Notes under the pieces: model-generated
Database searches by the model: none
Told to the model about the DNA's origin: nothing
What the model saw: the letters and a program-made list of their open reading frames with translations, nothing else
Shown: in pieces, positions 35,069 through 46,140 of the stretch
Position numbering within the stretch: the stretch's first letter is position 1
How the letters are laid out: each line of letters opens with the position of its first letter
Assembly (NCBI GenBank): GCA_027013815.1
Contig: JALWFY010000073.1
Span: forward strand, 1-64,000
Source of the DNA: Desulfohalobiaceae bacterium
GTDB lineage: Bacteria; Desulfobacterota; Desulfovibrionia; Desulfovibrionales; Desulfothermaceae
Direction of reading: 5' to 3'
Length of the DNA stretch: 64,000 bases
Made by a program: the position numbers and the translations under genes

Positions 35069-37369
35069 ATGATGGATAATAATACATTAAAACTACTAGA
35101 ATTTACTAATATATTAAAATATTTATCAATTTTTTGTGCATCCGAAAGTGCAAAAAGTAGATGTCTAGAACTTAAGCCAGAAGCTGATATCCTCAAGATC
35201 AAAAAAAGTCTATTGCTATTAAAAGAAGCAATAGGATCGTCTGATGAAATAAGCAAGATTGTATATGAATTTCCCCCATTAGAAGGGTTATTTATACATA
35301 TTAGCAAGGGCAATAACCTAGATGAAGATGGCTTATTTGCTCTGAGGATATTCTTAGAAAAAAGCAAAAGATTAAAAGAAGTTATCCAAGGACTTGATCA
35401 AAGATTATTTCCCACTTTTATTGAAAAATTTTCCCCTATCCCATGGCCTCAAGAGACATGGATGGCCCTTAAAAGATGTGTGGATCTAAATGGAGAAATA
35501 AAGGATCAAGCTAGCCCTGGACTTTTGGCAGTTAGGGATGAAATCAGAAAGATTCAAAAAAAATGTACAAAAAAGATTAATGATTATATAAGTGAGTTAA
35601 ATATAGGAGAGATGGTTCGTGATGAATATCTTACCATTTCCTCGGATAGATATGTAATCGCACTAAAGTCCAATTTCAAGGGTAGGGTTAAGGGTATCAT
35701 ACATGACTACTCCCAGAGTGGGGAGACCTGTTATTTTGAGCCAATATTTTTAGTAGAACTAAATAATAGATTACAAGAGCTAAAAAATAAGGAAAGGGAA
35801 GAAAAAAACAAAATTTTAAAATATCTGACCTCCCTTGTAACCCATGAACAGGAAAAAATAGAGACACTCTATAGCTACATGATAGAATTGGATATCCTTC
35901 AGGCAAAAATAATATTCAATGAAAAAATAAAGGGCAATATAGTAAGTATAACCACAGAAGAGGTAGCACTGAAAAATTCAAGACATCCTTTGCTCTATTT
36001 AAAACACAAAGGGGAAATTGAACCTATAGACATAGTTTTAAAAAAGGATCAAAAGGGTCTAATCTTAACTGGAGGTAATTCAGGAGGAAAGACCGTATCA
36101 CTTAAGACCTTGGGTCTATGTGCGCTTATGGCTTATTGTGGGTTACCTATCCCCTGTGATGAGGGTAGTTCAATCCCTTTTTGGAAAGATATATTTGTAT
36201 TTTTAGGGGATGAACAGTCCTTACAAGAAAGCCTTAGCACTTTTACAGCACAAATAAAAAAACTAAAAGATATTTGGCCCAAAATAGATAATTCCACATT
36301 GGTGTTATTAGACGAATTTGGTACAGGAACTGATCCATCTCAGGGTGCCGCCCTGGCGCAAGCTGTAATTGAATCATTATTAGAAAAAGGGAGTTGGATA
36401 TTTGCAATAACCCACTTTCCTTCTCTGAAGCTCTACGCCTTGGAAAGAGAAAATGTAAGGGCGGCAATGGTACTTTTTGATCCATCTACAAAAAAACCCC
36501 TATATAAGATAGCCTATGATCAAGTAGGACATTCCCAGGCACTTGAAGTAGCCAAGGAATTTGGAATGCCTAAAGAAATACTCTCCAAGGCAAGAAAATA
36601 TCTCCTAATAAATAATGAAGAAACCACTAGGATAGTAGAGAAACTAAATAAACTAGCAGTTCAAAGAGAAAGAGAACTCCAAAAATTACAAATGGCTCAA
36701 AAGGAACTAGACCAAAAGAAAAGGGAATTAAAGACCAAATATGAAAAAGAAATCCAAAAATTAATCCAAGACATAAACACCAAGGTAAAAGAGATTCTAA
36801 TCAGTTATAGAGAGCAAAAAATACAGAGAAAAGAGGCCAGAAAAAGATTAAAACAATATAGAGAGATTTTAAAACAAAAAATAGAGGTCCCTAAAAAAAT
36901 AGAACCACCCTCTTTTGAAGAAATAAGGATAGGCCTTAAAGCATTATATTTGCCCTGGGATAAAAAGGGAATCATTGAAGAAATTGACCAAAAGAAGAAC
37001 AAAATAAAGGTAAACGTCTCAGGGGTTAGCATGTGGGTAAAATTAGAGGAGATATCTATATTGGGAAAAATAGCCCCAGATAGAGATAAAAATAAGTGTT
37101 ATATGAGCTCAAACACAAAGGCCACGTATCCCTATTCCCTAGATATTCGTGGTAAAAGGATTGATGAGGCTGAGGTATTGTTAAATCAATTTTTGGATAA
37201 GGCCATATACACAGGAAAGAGGGAGGTGGAGATTATTCATGGGAGGGGACAGGGAATACTGAGGCGATTTGTCCATGAAATTCTAAAAAACTTTCCCCAC
37301 ATAGAATCCTTTTCCTTTGCAACAGAAGATAGAGGTGGAGATGGGGTTACCATAGTAAAACTCCGTTAA
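35069..37369 (+). CDS. mutS2: MutS2 endonuclease / ribosome-rescue ATPase with Smr domain
   Basis: A 766-residue protein, normal for MutS2. The core and clamp helices (about 1-330) lead into the ABC ATPase: Walker A GGNSGGKTVSLK (about residue 333), signature SLSTFTAQIKKL, Walker B LLDEFGTGTDPSQGAALAQ. A long coiled coil (about 515-625, KLQMAQKELDQKKRELK and onward) follows, then the KOW-like link and the C-terminal Smr nuclease domain with LDIRGKRIDEA and IIHGRGQGILR. MutS2 proteins act on branched DNA and, in recent work, on collided ribosomes. Two Met codons in a row make the start 35069 or 35072. It sits between rpsU and dnaG. Confidence 0.95.
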   Translation: MMDNNTLKLLEFTNILKYLSIFCASESAKSRCLELKPEADILKIKKSLLLLKEAIGSSDEISKIVYEFPPLEGLFIHISKGNNLDEDGLFALRIFLEKSKRLKEVIQGLDQRLFPTFIEKFSPIPWPQETWMALKRCVDLNGEIKDQASPGLLAVRDEIRKIQKKCTKKINDYISELNIGEMVRDEYLTISSDRYVIALKSNFKGRVKGIIHDYSQSGETCYFEPIFLVELNNRLQELKNKEREEKNKILKYLTSLVTHEQEKIETLYSYMIELDILQAKIIFNEKIKGNIVSITTEEVALKNSRHPLLYLKHKGEIEPIDIVLKKDQKGLILTGGNSGGKTVSLKTLGLCALMAYCGLPIPCDEGSSIPFWKDIFVFLGDEQSLQESLSTFTAQIKKLKDIWPKIDNSTLVLLDEFGTGTDPSQGAALAQAVIESLLEKGSWIFAITHFPSLKLYALERENVRAAMVLFDPSTKKPLYKIAYDQVGHSQALEVAKEFGMPKEILSKARKYLLINNEETTRIVEKLNKLAVQRERELQKLQMAQKELDQKKRELKTKYEKEIQKLIQDINTKVKEILISYREQKIQRKEARKRLKQYREILKQKIEVPKKIEPPSFEEIRIGLKALYLPWDKKGIIEEIDQKKNKIKVNVSGVSMWVKLEEISILGKIAPDRDKNKCYMSSNTKATYPYSLDIRGKRIDEAEVLLNQFLDKAIYTGKREVEIIHGRGQGILRRFVHEILKNFPHIESFSFATEDRGGDGVTIVKLR

Positions 37370-37392
37370 GCAGTTGTTTAATTTTAGGTATT

Positions 37393-39087
37393 ATGGGCAA
37401 AATAAACAAAGAAATCATTCAAGACATTAAGGATAGAATAGACGTAATTAACCTTGTGGAAAGATATGTCCCTCTTCAAAGGGTAGGCTCCAGGTTCAGG
37501 GGACCATGTCCTTTTCACCAAGAGACAAAGCCATCTTTTTATGTAGACCCAAACCTTGGATTATATCATTGTTTTGGTTGCCATGCGTCTGGAGATATTA
37601 TTGATTTTTATTGCAAAATCAATGGATTAGACTTCTATCAAGGTCTTATAGACCTTGGTCGAGAAGTAGGGATAGATATAGACATCAATACATCCTATGG
37701 GGGAAAAACCTCTAAGCGAAGGATCATCTTAGAATTAAATTCAGTTGCCTTAAATTTTTTCCAAGAATCCTTAAAAACAAATAAAAGGGCCAAAGAATAC
37801 CTAAAGGAGCGTCATATCAATGAAGACCTGATTCGTGATTTTCAAATAGGATATGGGCCTGATTCGTGGGATGGGCTAAAAAATTTCTTAAAGAGAAAGG
37901 GATACTCCCTCTCTGACGCAATCCACTCAGGCTTAATCGTAGAAAATGAAAAAAAACATGTATACGACAGATTTAGGTCTAGGATTATATTCCCCATATT
38001 AAATATTAGTGGACATTGCATTGGTTTTGGTGGAAGAACAATAACAGATATGGAGCCCAAATACCTAAACACTAGTGAAAACCAGGTATTCAAAAAAGGA
38101 GAAAATTTATACGGTCTTTATCAGGCAAGAAGGGAAATTGGACTAAAAAAATCTGTTATACTCACCGAAGGATATATTGATGTAATAAGATTACATCAGT
38201 TTGGGTATAAAAATTCTTGTGGTGTATTAGGCACGGCCCTGACCCCAGCTCATGTAAAAAAGGTCTCCAATCTATGTTCCAAGGTAATCCTGATATTTGA
38301 TGGAGACGAAGCTGGAATTAAGGCAACATTAAAAAGCGCACAGTTATTTTTGTCCCATGGTACCAGGGTAGAAGTAGTACAACTGCCTCAAGGGGAAGAT
38401 ATAGACTCTTTTTTATTAAAACAAGGTCCAGATTCTCTTGACAAACTTATAAAAAATTCAGAGGAAGGACTTGTCTTTTGCACAAAGATGATTAGAGTTA
38501 ACCATTCGCCAAGAGAGATAATCCTCTGGTGCAAAGAATTTATCTCTTCTATCGAGGATCCAGCATTATCGGGATTTTATATCCCTATCATTTCAAAAGA
38601 ACTGGGTATTTCAGAGATGGAACTCAGATCATCCCTTAACTTCAATAGAAAAAAGGTCCCCATGAACAGACAATCTATAAACCCTAGCAAAAAAATATGT
38701 TTAGGGGACAGAGAAGTATTAAAATTTGCTATTTGTTTTCCTGAACATATAGAGGGATTAAAGGGATTGGAAGTAGATAAATATTTTAAAAACAACTTTG
38801 CAAGATTATTATGGAAAAAATTAATCGCATATTCCCCTGAGGAGATCCTCTACCAATTAGATGAGATGGAGAGGGAATTTTATATTGAATCCCTTTTTTA
38901 CAAAGAAAAAAGTGGCGATAGTTTAAAATTATGGGAACAAATCAAAACGTTCCTCAAAAACAAACAAAGAGAAAGGCTCTTAGAACAAACTAGACAGGCC
39001 CTACGTGAGGCAGAGATTGCAAAAGACTCAAATAAAATAAAATTTTATGTATCCCAATTAAATAGTCTAGTAAAAAACAAAAATTAA
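37393..39087 (+). CDS. dnaG: DNA primase
   Basis: A 564-residue primase. The N-terminal CHC2 zinc finger reads C-PFH ... YHC-FG-C (Cys about residue 40, His 43, Cys 61 and Cys 64). The TOPRIM domain has [17 protein letters not shown] with the catalytic Glu and [12 protein letters not shown] with the D-x-D pair. The C-terminal DnaB-binding domain is present but diverged. It starts 23 bases after mutS2 and ends 13 bases before rpoD. Confidence 0.95.
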   Translation: MGKINKEIIQDIKDRIDVINLVERYVPLQRVGSRFRGPCPFHQETKPSFYVDPNLGLYHCFGCHASGDIIDFYCKINGLDFYQGLIDLGREVGIDIDINTSYGGKTSKRRIILELNSVALNFFQESLKTNKRAKEYLKERHINEDLIRDFQIGYGPDSWDGLKNFLKRKGYSLSDAIHSGLIVENEKKHVYDRFRSRIIFPILNISGHCIGFGGRTITDMEPKYLNTSENQVFKKGENLYGLYQARREIGLKKSVILTEGYIDVIRLHQFGYKNSCGVLGTALTPAHVKKVSNLCSKVILIFDGDEAGIKATLKSAQLFLSHGTRVEVVQLPQGEDIDSFLLKQGPDSLDKLIKNSEEGLVFCTKMIRVNHSPREIILWCKEFISSIEDPALSGFYIPIISKELGISEMELRSSLNFNRKKVPMNRQSINPSKKICLGDREVLKFAICFPEHIEGLKGLEVDKYFKNNFARLLWKKLIAYSPEEILYQLDEMEREFYIESLFYKEKSGDSLKLWEQIKTFLKNKQRERLLEQTRQALREAEIAKDSNKIKFYVSQLNSLVKNKN

Positions 39088-39100
39088 AAAAGGGGGGAGA

Positions 39101-40852
39101 ATGAGAAGCATTAAAGAAGTTCAACAAATCAAAGCTCTTATAGCCAAGGGAAAGGAAAAGGGATTCTTGACCTTTCAGGAACTAAATGCCTCTCTTCCAT
39201 CAGATGTGAATGACCCTGACCAAATAGAAGAAATTATAAATCTCTTTCAACAAATGGAAATCTCTATTGTAGATGAAGAGACCAATAAAAAGATAGAAAT
39301 AGTGAATGATGTAGAATTAAATTTTGTAGACCTTTCCAAATCTGAAGAGGATATCCCAGAAACGTCTAGGAGTATGGACCCTGTTAGGATGTATTTACAT
39401 GAGATGGGTCTTGTCCCATTACTAGATCGAGAGGGAGAGGTCAGGATTGCAAAAAAAATTGAACAGGGTGAATTAGAGGTCTTATTTTCTTTTGCAGAGA
39501 TACCAGTAGCTGTTGAATATTTGATAAATGTTGGGGATGAACTAAAAAAAGGTCAAATCAAACTCAAGGACGTAGTCAAGACCATAGAAGAAGATGACCC
39601 TGCTGAAGAAGAGATGAATCAAAGGGAGAGGGTGATCTCTCTATTAGAGGAGATAAAACAGATATATAGAAAAAAAAGACACTTATATAACAAACTCAGT
39701 GAAATGTGTACATTGAATAAAAGGACCAGGGCCATTGCAAAAAGATTTTTAGACCTTAAATACGATATAGTTGATAGGCTCAAGGCAATTAAATTAGAAA
39801 AAAAATTGGTAGATGAGGTAATTGAACATATTGAAGACTATGTTCGTCAGATGAACAACTGTAGGCGAGATTATTCAGCTTATATAATTTCTGTGGGTAA
39901 GACACAGGGAGACATAGAAAATTTGTTCAAAAAATTAGACAGGCGGGACTTAAAGCCTATTGAAGTAGCAGAAGAGTTAAATATGACAGTAGAGGAAATG
40001 TTCTCTTTTAAAGAGATGTTAACTGCCAAGGTGGAGATTTTAAAAAGATTGGAGGAAAATTGTTGTCATGATGTAAATGAACTAGAAGATATATTGTGGC
40101 GCATGAAATATGGAAATGAATATGCCTTAAAGGCCAAGCAGGAACTCATTAGGGCAAATCTAAGACTAGTAGTTAGCATTGCAAAAAAATATACCAATAG
40201 AGGACTCCAATTCCTAGACCTAATTCAGGAAGGGAATATTGGGCTTATGAAGGCCGTGGACAAGTTTGAATATCAGAGGGGATATAAATTTTCCACTTAT
40301 GCCACATGGTGGATTAGACAAGCAATAACTAGGGCAATCGCTGACCAGGCCAGGACGATCAGGATACCTGTACACATGATTGAAACAATAAATAAATTGA
40401 TTCGCACATCTAGGTACCTAGTCCAGGAGCTTGGGAGAGAACCATTACCTGAAGAAATCGCTGAACGCATGGATTATCCCCTAGAAAAAGTGAAAAAGGT
40501 CTTGAGAATAGCAAAAGAACCAATATCCCTGGAAACACCTATTGGAGATGAAGAAGATTCAAGTCTTGGAGATTTTATTGAAGACAAAAAGGCAGTAGCT
40601 CCAGCGGAAAAAGTGGTTCACTCTAAATTAGAGGAACAGATAAATAAAATACTCTCAGAACTTACCCCAAGGGAAGAACAGGTCATTAGAAAGAGGTTCG
40701 GTATAGGTGAAAAGTCTGATCATACACTTGAAGAGGTTGGAAAATTATTCAATGTTACTAGGGAAAGGATCAGACAAATTGAAGCAAAGGCCTTAAGAAA
40801 ATTAAAACACCCCTCTCGCAGCCAAATATTAAAGGCATATTATGACTTGTAA
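39101..40852 (+). CDS. rpoD: RNA polymerase primary sigma factor (sigma-70)
   Basis: A 583-residue primary sigma factor. Region 1.1 is at residues 1-75; region 1.2 is [21 protein letters not shown]; a long non-conserved region follows; region 2 has [37 protein letters not shown] and the -10 reader [17 protein letters not shown]; region 4 has [20 protein letters not shown], which reads the -35. The conserved region 2.4 residues agree with TATAAT-like promoters seen in the window. A GGGGGGA site precedes the ATG. Confidence 0.97.
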   Translation: MRSIKEVQQIKALIAKGKEKGFLTFQELNASLPSDVNDPDQIEEIINLFQQMEISIVDEETNKKIEIVNDVELNFVDLSKSEEDIPETSRSMDPVRMYLHEMGLVPLLDREGEVRIAKKIEQGELEVLFSFAEIPVAVEYLINVGDELKKGQIKLKDVVKTIEEDDPAEEEMNQRERVISLLEEIKQIYRKKRHLYNKLSEMCTLNKRTRAIAKRFLDLKYDIVDRLKAIKLEKKLVDEVIEHIEDYVRQMNNCRRDYSAYIISVGKTQGDIENLFKKLDRRDLKPIEVAEELNMTVEEMFSFKEMLTAKVEILKRLEENCCHDVNELEDILWRMKYGNEYALKAKQELIRANLRLVVSIAKKYTNRGLQFLDLIQEGNIGLMKAVDKFEYQRGYKFSTYATWWIRQAITRAIADQARTIRIPVHMIETINKLIRTSRYLVQELGREPLPEEIAERMDYPLEKVKKVLRIAKEPISLETPIGDEEDSSLGDFIEDKKAVAPAEKVVHSKLEEQINKILSELTPREEQVIRKRFGIGEKSDHTLEEVGKLFNVTRERIRQIEAKALRKLKHPSRSQILKAYYDL

Positions 40853-41594
40853 AGGATATCTCAAGGTATTAGTTTTAGGGGACACATGTCCCCCTAAAAC
40901 TAATACACAACTATACAAAATACCTCTGATTATTATTCCCTCATTAATCACCATCTTATATATTATTATAACCCCTGTCTCTTGCCTGCCCCAAAAAATA
41001 GATCAAGGTTGGTATGTTAAGGTAAAATGGGTAATAGATGGGGATACCTTTGTCCTTAAAAACAATGATATTCTTCGGTTAAAAGGAATAGATGCCCCTG
41101 AACTTGGACATGAAAAAGGAGAACGCGATCAATATTATGCCATACAGGCAAAAAATAAGCTAAAGGAACTAGTGTACAAGAAATATGTGATTATAAAAAA
41201 ATATGGACTTCAAAGGGATCGTTTTAACAGGCTACTCGCCTATGTCTATTTACCTGATGGAAGATTTTTAAATTTACTCATGATAAAAGAGGGTTATGCG
41301 TTCTTTTTCCCACATAAAGACTTAGAATATAAAATGGCCAGAAAATTCCTTGCAGCCCAAAGGACTGCTATGGCTCAAAGACGGGGATTTTGGAATCATA
41401 TTTTGAGCATGGATATCGCGCAACGACCTTATATTGGAGACAAAAAAAGCCGTAGGTTTCATACATTAAACTGTGTTTTTGGTAAAAAAATTTATTGGAA
41501 ATATAAAGTCAAATTTTCTTCCCTTTATGAAGCCTTTTACAAGGGTTTCTCACCAGGCAGAAAATGTACTCCTTGGCCTTATGTATCTAGATAG
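40842..41594 (+). CDS. thermonuclease (SNase) family protein with Ada-like C-terminus
   Basis: The SNase domain spans about residues 60-190: VIDGDTFVL, then [12 protein letters not shown] (catalytic Arg, Asp, Glu), and [16 protein letters not shown] (second Arg). The C-terminal 50 residues ([14 protein letters not shown] ... GFSPGRKC) match the small metal-binding module with S-x-x-F-H-x-x-x-C and a distal Cys often found after SNase domains. An N-terminal hydrophobic stretch ([19 protein letters not shown]) suggests export or lipidation. The start is uncertain: the ATG at 40842 overlaps rpoD by 11 bases and the first 20 codons lie in the long hairpin 40866-40906, so the true start may be a non-ATG codon downstream of it (a CTG lies at 40926). 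Confidence 0.82.
   Translation: MTCKGYLKVLVLGDTCPPKTNTQLYKIPLIIIPSLITILYIIITPVSCLPQKIDQGWYVKVKWVIDGDTFVLKNNDILRLKGIDAPELGHEKGERDQYYAIQAKNKLKELVYKKYVIIKKYGLQRDRFNRLLAYVYLPDGRFLNLLMIKEGYAFFFPHKDLEYKMARKFLAAQRTAMAQRRGFWNHILSMDIAQRPYIGDKKSRRFHTLNCVFGKKIYWKYKVKFSSLYEAFYKGFSPGRKCTPWPYVSR
40866..40906. other. long near-perfect hairpin after rpoD
   Basis: Arms GTATTAGTTTTAGGGGACA (40866-40884) and its complement (40887-40906) pair over 19 bases with one bulged C and a two-base loop. There is no T-run. It could be a transcript 3' stabiliser, a cruciform or a small palindromic repeat. It covers the first codons of the thermonuclease frame. Confidence 0.8.
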
Positions 41595-41716
41595 ATATAA
41601 ACTCATTATCAAAACTTTTATTTTATACTTGAAAACCGTTTACATATTTTATACATCTAAAGAAAATATTGCCATTTTTTAAAGGAACAATTTTGTAATG
41701 AAGGAGCTCTTATAAT

Positions 41717-42349
41717 ATGGGTAAAAGATCTACTTTTTTAGAATTAAAAGAAAGAGAAAGGGAAAAACGACGGGAATTAATATTGGAGGCAGCTACCAAT
41801 CTTTTCTCCAGCAGAAACTTTTCAGAGATAGGGATGAGGGATATTGCGGAAGAGGCAGGGATCTCTCCTGCGTCTATATATAGATATTTCCCAAACAGGG
41901 ATGCAATACTCTTAGAAGTACTAGGTCAGGATATAAACGAAGGAAGACTTAGACAACTCAAAAGGTTAGAACAGGGTGCATCATCTTTAGAGGAATTTGG
42001 GGTAGGAATTGTTGACTTCTTTTTTGACAAAGAGTCCACCCTGCATATGCTCACACATTTTTTATTGAATGAAAAAGTGGATCCTGTTATACTTAGTCAG
42101 TTTAAGTTAAACCAAAAATTTTTTTTAGAACACTTTGCAGGGGTCTTAGAGAATATAGGGATATCTATTCCCAATATTCAAGAATTTGCAGAAGTATTTT
42201 TTTCATCTATATTTGGAATTATTATTACTTTTAAAAATACAAATGAGCAAGACAGGGAAAAGGCAAAGGAAGAGATATACAACATTGTAAAATTTACGTG
42301 TCAGATATTTGAAAGGGCATTAACTAACTTTAAAAAGACAACTAGGTAA
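41717..42349 (+). CDS. TetR/AcrR family transcriptional regulator
   Basis: A 210-residue regulator. The N-terminal helix-turn-helix is clear: RRELILEAATNLFSSRNFSE, then MRDIAEEAGISPASIYRYF and PNRDAIL. The C-terminal ligand domain is not recognisable beyond being helical. A TTGAAA/TATACA promoter candidate lies at about 41630-41656. It precedes cheV by six bases, so it may be cotranscribed, but no transporter or enzyme target is adjacent. Confidence 0.9.
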   Translation: MGKRSTFLELKEREREKRRELILEAATNLFSSRNFSEIGMRDIAEEAGISPASIYRYFPNRDAILLEVLGQDINEGRLRQLKRLEQGASSLEEFGVGIVDFFFDKESTLHMLTHFLLNEKVDPVILSQFKLNQKFFLEHFAGVLENIGISIPNIQEFAEVFFSSIFGIIITFKNTNEQDREKAKEEIYNIVKFTCQIFERALTNFKKTTR

Positions 42350-42355
42350 TCTTTC

Positions 42356-43264
42356 ATGGCCACCAACATCCTCTTAGAAACAGGTACTAATGAACTAGAA
42401 TTAGTAGAGTTTTTTATAGAAAAAGATGAAGGGATTAAAGAATATTATGGAATCAATGTAATCAAAGTACAAGAAATCATAAGGTTTCCTGAGCTAACCA
42501 AGGTCCCCGTCACTCCACATGAATGCTTTTTAGGACTCATTAGACTTAGAGATGAGGTCATTCCTTTAGTAGATTGTGGCATATATCTATACAACAAACC
42601 CCTTGACTCTAATGGAAAGGTTATAATCACAGAATTTAACAAAATGAAAGTGGGATTTTTGGTGTCTGGTTTGACTAGAATACACCGTATTAGTTGGGAA
42701 GAAGTAGATCCACCAGTAGGAATTGATTATGGGAGTAAAACTCCTTGCATAACTGGTGTGGTAAAATTTCATGACCACATTATATTCTGTTTAGACGTTG
42801 AAAAAATCGTAGCGGATCTTGTTCCAATGCTAGCTAATACTGGGATTATATCAAAAGAAAATACACCTAAGATATACAAGGTCCTAATCGTCGATGACTC
42901 ACCCACTGTTAGAAATATGCTAATAAATAATTTATCAGGATTTGATATCCATGCCACTAAAAACGGCCAAGAGGCGCTGGAATATCTAATGGGTCTAAAA
43001 GATACAGAAGGAGACATCTTAGAGAAAATAAACCTTGTAATAACAGATATAGAGATGCCTCAAATGGATGGCTTTACATTGACAAAAAAAATAAAACAAG
43101 ATCCAGTTTTGCAAAAACTACCTGTGATCCTATTTTCCTCTATGATAACTGACAAAATAATGCATAAAGGACAGTCTGTTGGGGCAGATGATCAAATTTC
43201 TAAACCAGAAATAAATGAGCTTGCCCAAAGGGCGATAAAATTAATAGAAAATACAAAAAAATAA
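42356..43264 (+). CDS. cheV: chemotaxis coupling protein CheV (CheW-receiver fusion)
   Basis: A 302-residue protein with a CheW domain (about 12-165; YGINVIKVQEIIRFPELTKV, LIRLRDEVIPLVDC) followed by a response-regulator receiver domain (about 172-300). The receiver has the acidic pocket VDDSPT, the phosphoacceptor Asp in ITDIEMPQMDG (about residue 226), the Ser/Thr in LFSSM, and the Lys in SKPE. CheV links receptors to CheA. No other chemotaxis gene is in the window. The stop codon touches the stop of the convergent AddB-like gene with no base between. Confidence 0.94.
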   Translation: MATNILLETGTNELELVEFFIEKDEGIKEYYGINVIKVQEIIRFPELTKVPVTPHECFLGLIRLRDEVIPLVDCGIYLYNKPLDSNGKVIITEFNKMKVGFLVSGLTRIHRISWEEVDPPVGIDYGSKTPCITGVVKFHDHIIFCLDVEKIVADLVPMLANTGIISKENTPKIYKVLIVDDSPTVRNMLINNLSGFDIHATKNGQEALEYLMGLKDTEGDILEKINLVITDIEMPQMDGFTLTKKIKQDPVLQKLPVILFSSMITDKIMHKGQSVGADDQISKPEINELAQRAIKLIENTKK

Positions 43265-46108
43265 TTAAATACAAGAAGTACAACAAGGTTTATATTCACA
43301 GTATTTACAAGTAGTAGGTTCAACAGGACCAGAGACCTGCCCATATATCATATGTTCAATGAGATAGGTCAAAATCTGAGGAAAGGTGTGTTCAAAAAAA
43401 TCCTTATACCTTTCTTGTATCTCTCTTTTATTCCTAATATCCATCCATATCTTTTCTTTTCCATCAAAGGACAAATCCACAATTCCTCCCCTTATCTTTG
43501 AAAAACAGATCTTGTTATTCATCCCATATAAATATATGTAAAAGGGTATTTGTATGTCCTTTATAAATTCATATACCTGAGATATTCCCTCATGCTCATA
43601 GGCAGTTGGGACATCAAAGTCCTTGAATATATTTGCGAATAAAGGGATCCTCCCTGTTTTATAATCTAATATATAGAAGATATCCCCCCTTAGATCTATC
43701 CTATCGATCCTACCTTGTAATGTTATGTCTTTCCCATGAAATTGAAAAGGAACGGTTACATTCCTCTCCATGTCAATTATGTTAGTCTGTTCAGGGAAGT
43801 TAGTAAGAAATTGTTTTAATCTAAATTTTGTAAAGTATATTAACATATGTTTCTTTGAATTAGATATTTTTTTTAATAATCTATTCGCTTCAAAACTTTC
43901 CAAAAAATATTTCTCAAGTATCTCAAACCTCAATTCCCTTTTATTAATACAGCCATTATTTGTACTTATCTTGCTAAAATATTTATATAAACTTAGATGA
44001 ATTACTTCCCCAAGTTTGTCCAATCTAACCTCTTCAATCTCTTTTCTACCTGATAGATCAAGGATATTTGAGAACAAAAACCTTTTAGGACATTTCAGAT
44101 ATTCATTTAGGATCGAGGGATTTATTTGCATAATACGTGTAGATATTCTTTCCCTTAATAAGGAATCCTTTGACAATTCTATGGACCTTTTCTCAGGGAT
44201 TATTATATCTGAACATGAACTCTTAAATTCCAGATAAAAATCCTTATCAACAACGGGATTAGTTTCGTAAGTAATTGTCTTTTGGTCCTTTTCTAGCTCC
44301 CACAATATCTTTTCTATAAACCTACTCCTCACCCTCTTTCCTTCTATATCTCCATTGGAAACAGTCCTATGTTGATAAAATAGGTTTATCTCTTCGCTAC
44401 TTTTAATAAGCCTCTGAAAATGATACTCATATATAGCTTCTTCCCTGGACCTTGTGGGGAAGCCAAGGGCTTCTCTTACTTCTAAGGGAAGCAAAGGGCT
44501 GGGAAGAGATATCCCAGGCAATATCCCTTCATTTACATCTAGGACATATACTTTTTTAAAGCTAAGTGCCCTACTCTCCAACACCCCCATAACCTGCAAA
44601 CCAGATAGGGGCTCACCTTCAAAGGGTATCCTTAGACTAGAGGAGACCCTATTTACAAAATTATAAAGTTGCCTACCCTCCATATGTACATCAGAGAACA
44701 AGGAATCTTCTAAAAGAGGTACACACTTATCTATCAAATATGCAAAAAATTCTCTTTCTAATATTGCCAGTTCACTCTCAAAATGGGACACAAAATCTAT
44801 TACAGACCATATAGCCGAGGCCAGTTCTTTTAAGGATCTGCTCTTCTCAATTGGCCCTATGACAAATTCAAACAACTTATTGACCTCTGCACTTACCTCC
44901 TCTGGTGGTACTTCCAAATCATCTTGGACCTTTTCACACAAACCATTTATTTCATCCCTTGTAATAAATGGATCTGAGAATTCCTCTAGTATCTTCAGAA
45001 AAAAACTTAATTTTTTATTTTCTCTTAAATAAGGACCAGTTAGTAGCCTTGAAAATTCCTTGATCGTATAACCAAGTGTATCATTTTTTTTTAGAATTAG
45101 CCTAAAAAGTAGGTCTATTAATATAAATATCCCGGACAAATTAAAGGGATATCCCATAGTAATATTTATTTTAACATCTTTGGGAAGGGCATATATAGTT
45201 GGAATTAGGATAGAAGGATCAGGGAGTATTATTGCGATCTGGTCTGGAGACTCTGCGTCCTGTTTTATTTTTAATGCTTTTTTTAATTCTTCTAGCTCCA
45301 AGTGTAGGTCATGGGCCTCTAATATTTTGATATGTCTTTTTTTTGAACTCTCCACTTCATAAATAATCTCTGAATTATTTATAGCCCAGTCCTTTAACCA
45401 TTCCCTGTATACGTCATGTAGGCACTCCAAGCCTCCATGCCAGTAAAATCTGGCACCGTGGTCATAAAATTTCTTTAACAATTTGCTCTCTGCCTTGGTC
45501 AATGCAAAAAAACCTAAAAAATAATAGGGCCCCTCTCCTATCTCAAAATCCTTATCAGCCAGAAATCTCAATTTTTTCCAGTGGGTAATATACCTATTTT
45601 TATCTAAGTATGTGTTGAATTCCAGATAGATATCAGCCAATCTCTTTAGAATCTCTTGTGCAACCCTGTCCAATTTGTCTTCTGGTGGATATAATATATC
45701 TTCAGGAACTACCATCTCCAAATCTAATTCCCTAAATATAGAAGCTATTTCCATGGCCCAGGGGAAAAAATCTCCAAAATTGGTCCTATATTTTGCTGGC
45801 AATACTTTCATGGCACATAAATACGCCACATAGGCCTGGTCATAATCATTCAAGGTCAAATATGAGCTATATCCTCCACCAGTTTTGAAAAAAAGCATAT
45901 CTACCCAATCTTCAAAACTCTGTACTACCCCCAAAAAAGTGGGAAAGGGTATCTCCTTTGACAGATAATAATGAAAAAAATGGATTGGCCTCTTGTGAGT
46001 AAATATTACATTTACTTTATCTAAATTAGTTCTAAATTCTTTGGTTATATCCTTAACTAGTGTTTGAACTAGATTCTTTGAATATGGCACTATTTTAATA
46101 TATCTCAT
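43265..46108 (-). CDS. AddB-like protein with PD-(D/E)XK nuclease and Fe-S staple
   Basis: A 947-residue protein of the AddB/RexB-like type. The N-terminal half is a helicase-like fold without an intact Walker A, as in many AddB-like proteins. The C-terminal third is a RecB-type nuclease: QGRIDRIDLRGDIFYILDYK followed by TGR holds the D and D-x-K catalytic motifs. The Fe-S staple is indicated by one Cys before the nuclease (EYLKCPKRFLF, about residue 680) and a C-terminal C-KY-C-EYKP-CC set. It works with the AddA-like helicase upstream in DNA end resection and recombination. The repeat copy H lies between it and the nuclease gene at 46420. Start at 46108. Confidence 0.85.
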   Translation of the reverse strand: MRYIKIVPYSKNLVQTLVKDITKEFRTNLDKVNVIFTHKRPIHFFHYYLSKEIPFPTFLGVVQSFEDWVDMLFFKTGGGYSSYLTLNDYDQAYVAYLCAMKVLPAKYRTNFGDFFPWAMEIASIFRELDLEMVVPEDILYPPEDKLDRVAQEILKRLADIYLEFNTYLDKNRYITHWKKLRFLADKDFEIGEGPYYFLGFFALTKAESKLLKKFYDHGARFYWHGGLECLHDVYREWLKDWAINNSEIIYEVESSKKRHIKILEAHDLHLELEELKKALKIKQDAESPDQIAIILPDPSILIPTIYALPKDVKINITMGYPFNLSGIFILIDLLFRLILKKNDTLGYTIKEFSRLLTGPYLRENKKLSFFLKILEEFSDPFITRDEINGLCEKVQDDLEVPPEEVSAEVNKLFEFVIGPIEKSRSLKELASAIWSVIDFVSHFESELAILEREFFAYLIDKCVPLLEDSLFSDVHMEGRQLYNFVNRVSSSLRIPFEGEPLSGLQVMGVLESRALSFKKVYVLDVNEGILPGISLPSPLLPLEVREALGFPTRSREEAIYEYHFQRLIKSSEEINLFYQHRTVSNGDIEGKRVRSRFIEKILWELEKDQKTITYETNPVVDKDFYLEFKSSCSDIIIPEKRSIELSKDSLLRERISTRIMQINPSILNEYLKCPKRFLFSNILDLSGRKEIEEVRLDKLGEVIHLSLYKYFSKISTNNGCINKRELRFEILEKYFLESFEANRLLKKISNSKKHMLIYFTKFRLKQFLTNFPEQTNIIDMERNVTVPFQFHGKDITLQGRIDRIDLRGDIFYILDYKTGRIPLFANIFKDFDVPTAYEHEGISQVYEFIKDIQIPFYIYLYGMNNKICFSKIRGGIVDLSFDGKEKIWMDIRNKREIQERYKDFFEHTFPQILTYLIEHMIYGQVSGPVEPTTCKYCEYKPCCTSCI

Positions 46109-46140
46109 AACTCAAGTAAGTAATAAGTGTTAAGCTTTTT

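Noticed and set aside
43264-43265. A terminator between cheV and the AddB-like gene
   Set aside because: The convergent stop codons touch; there is no intergenic base to hold one.
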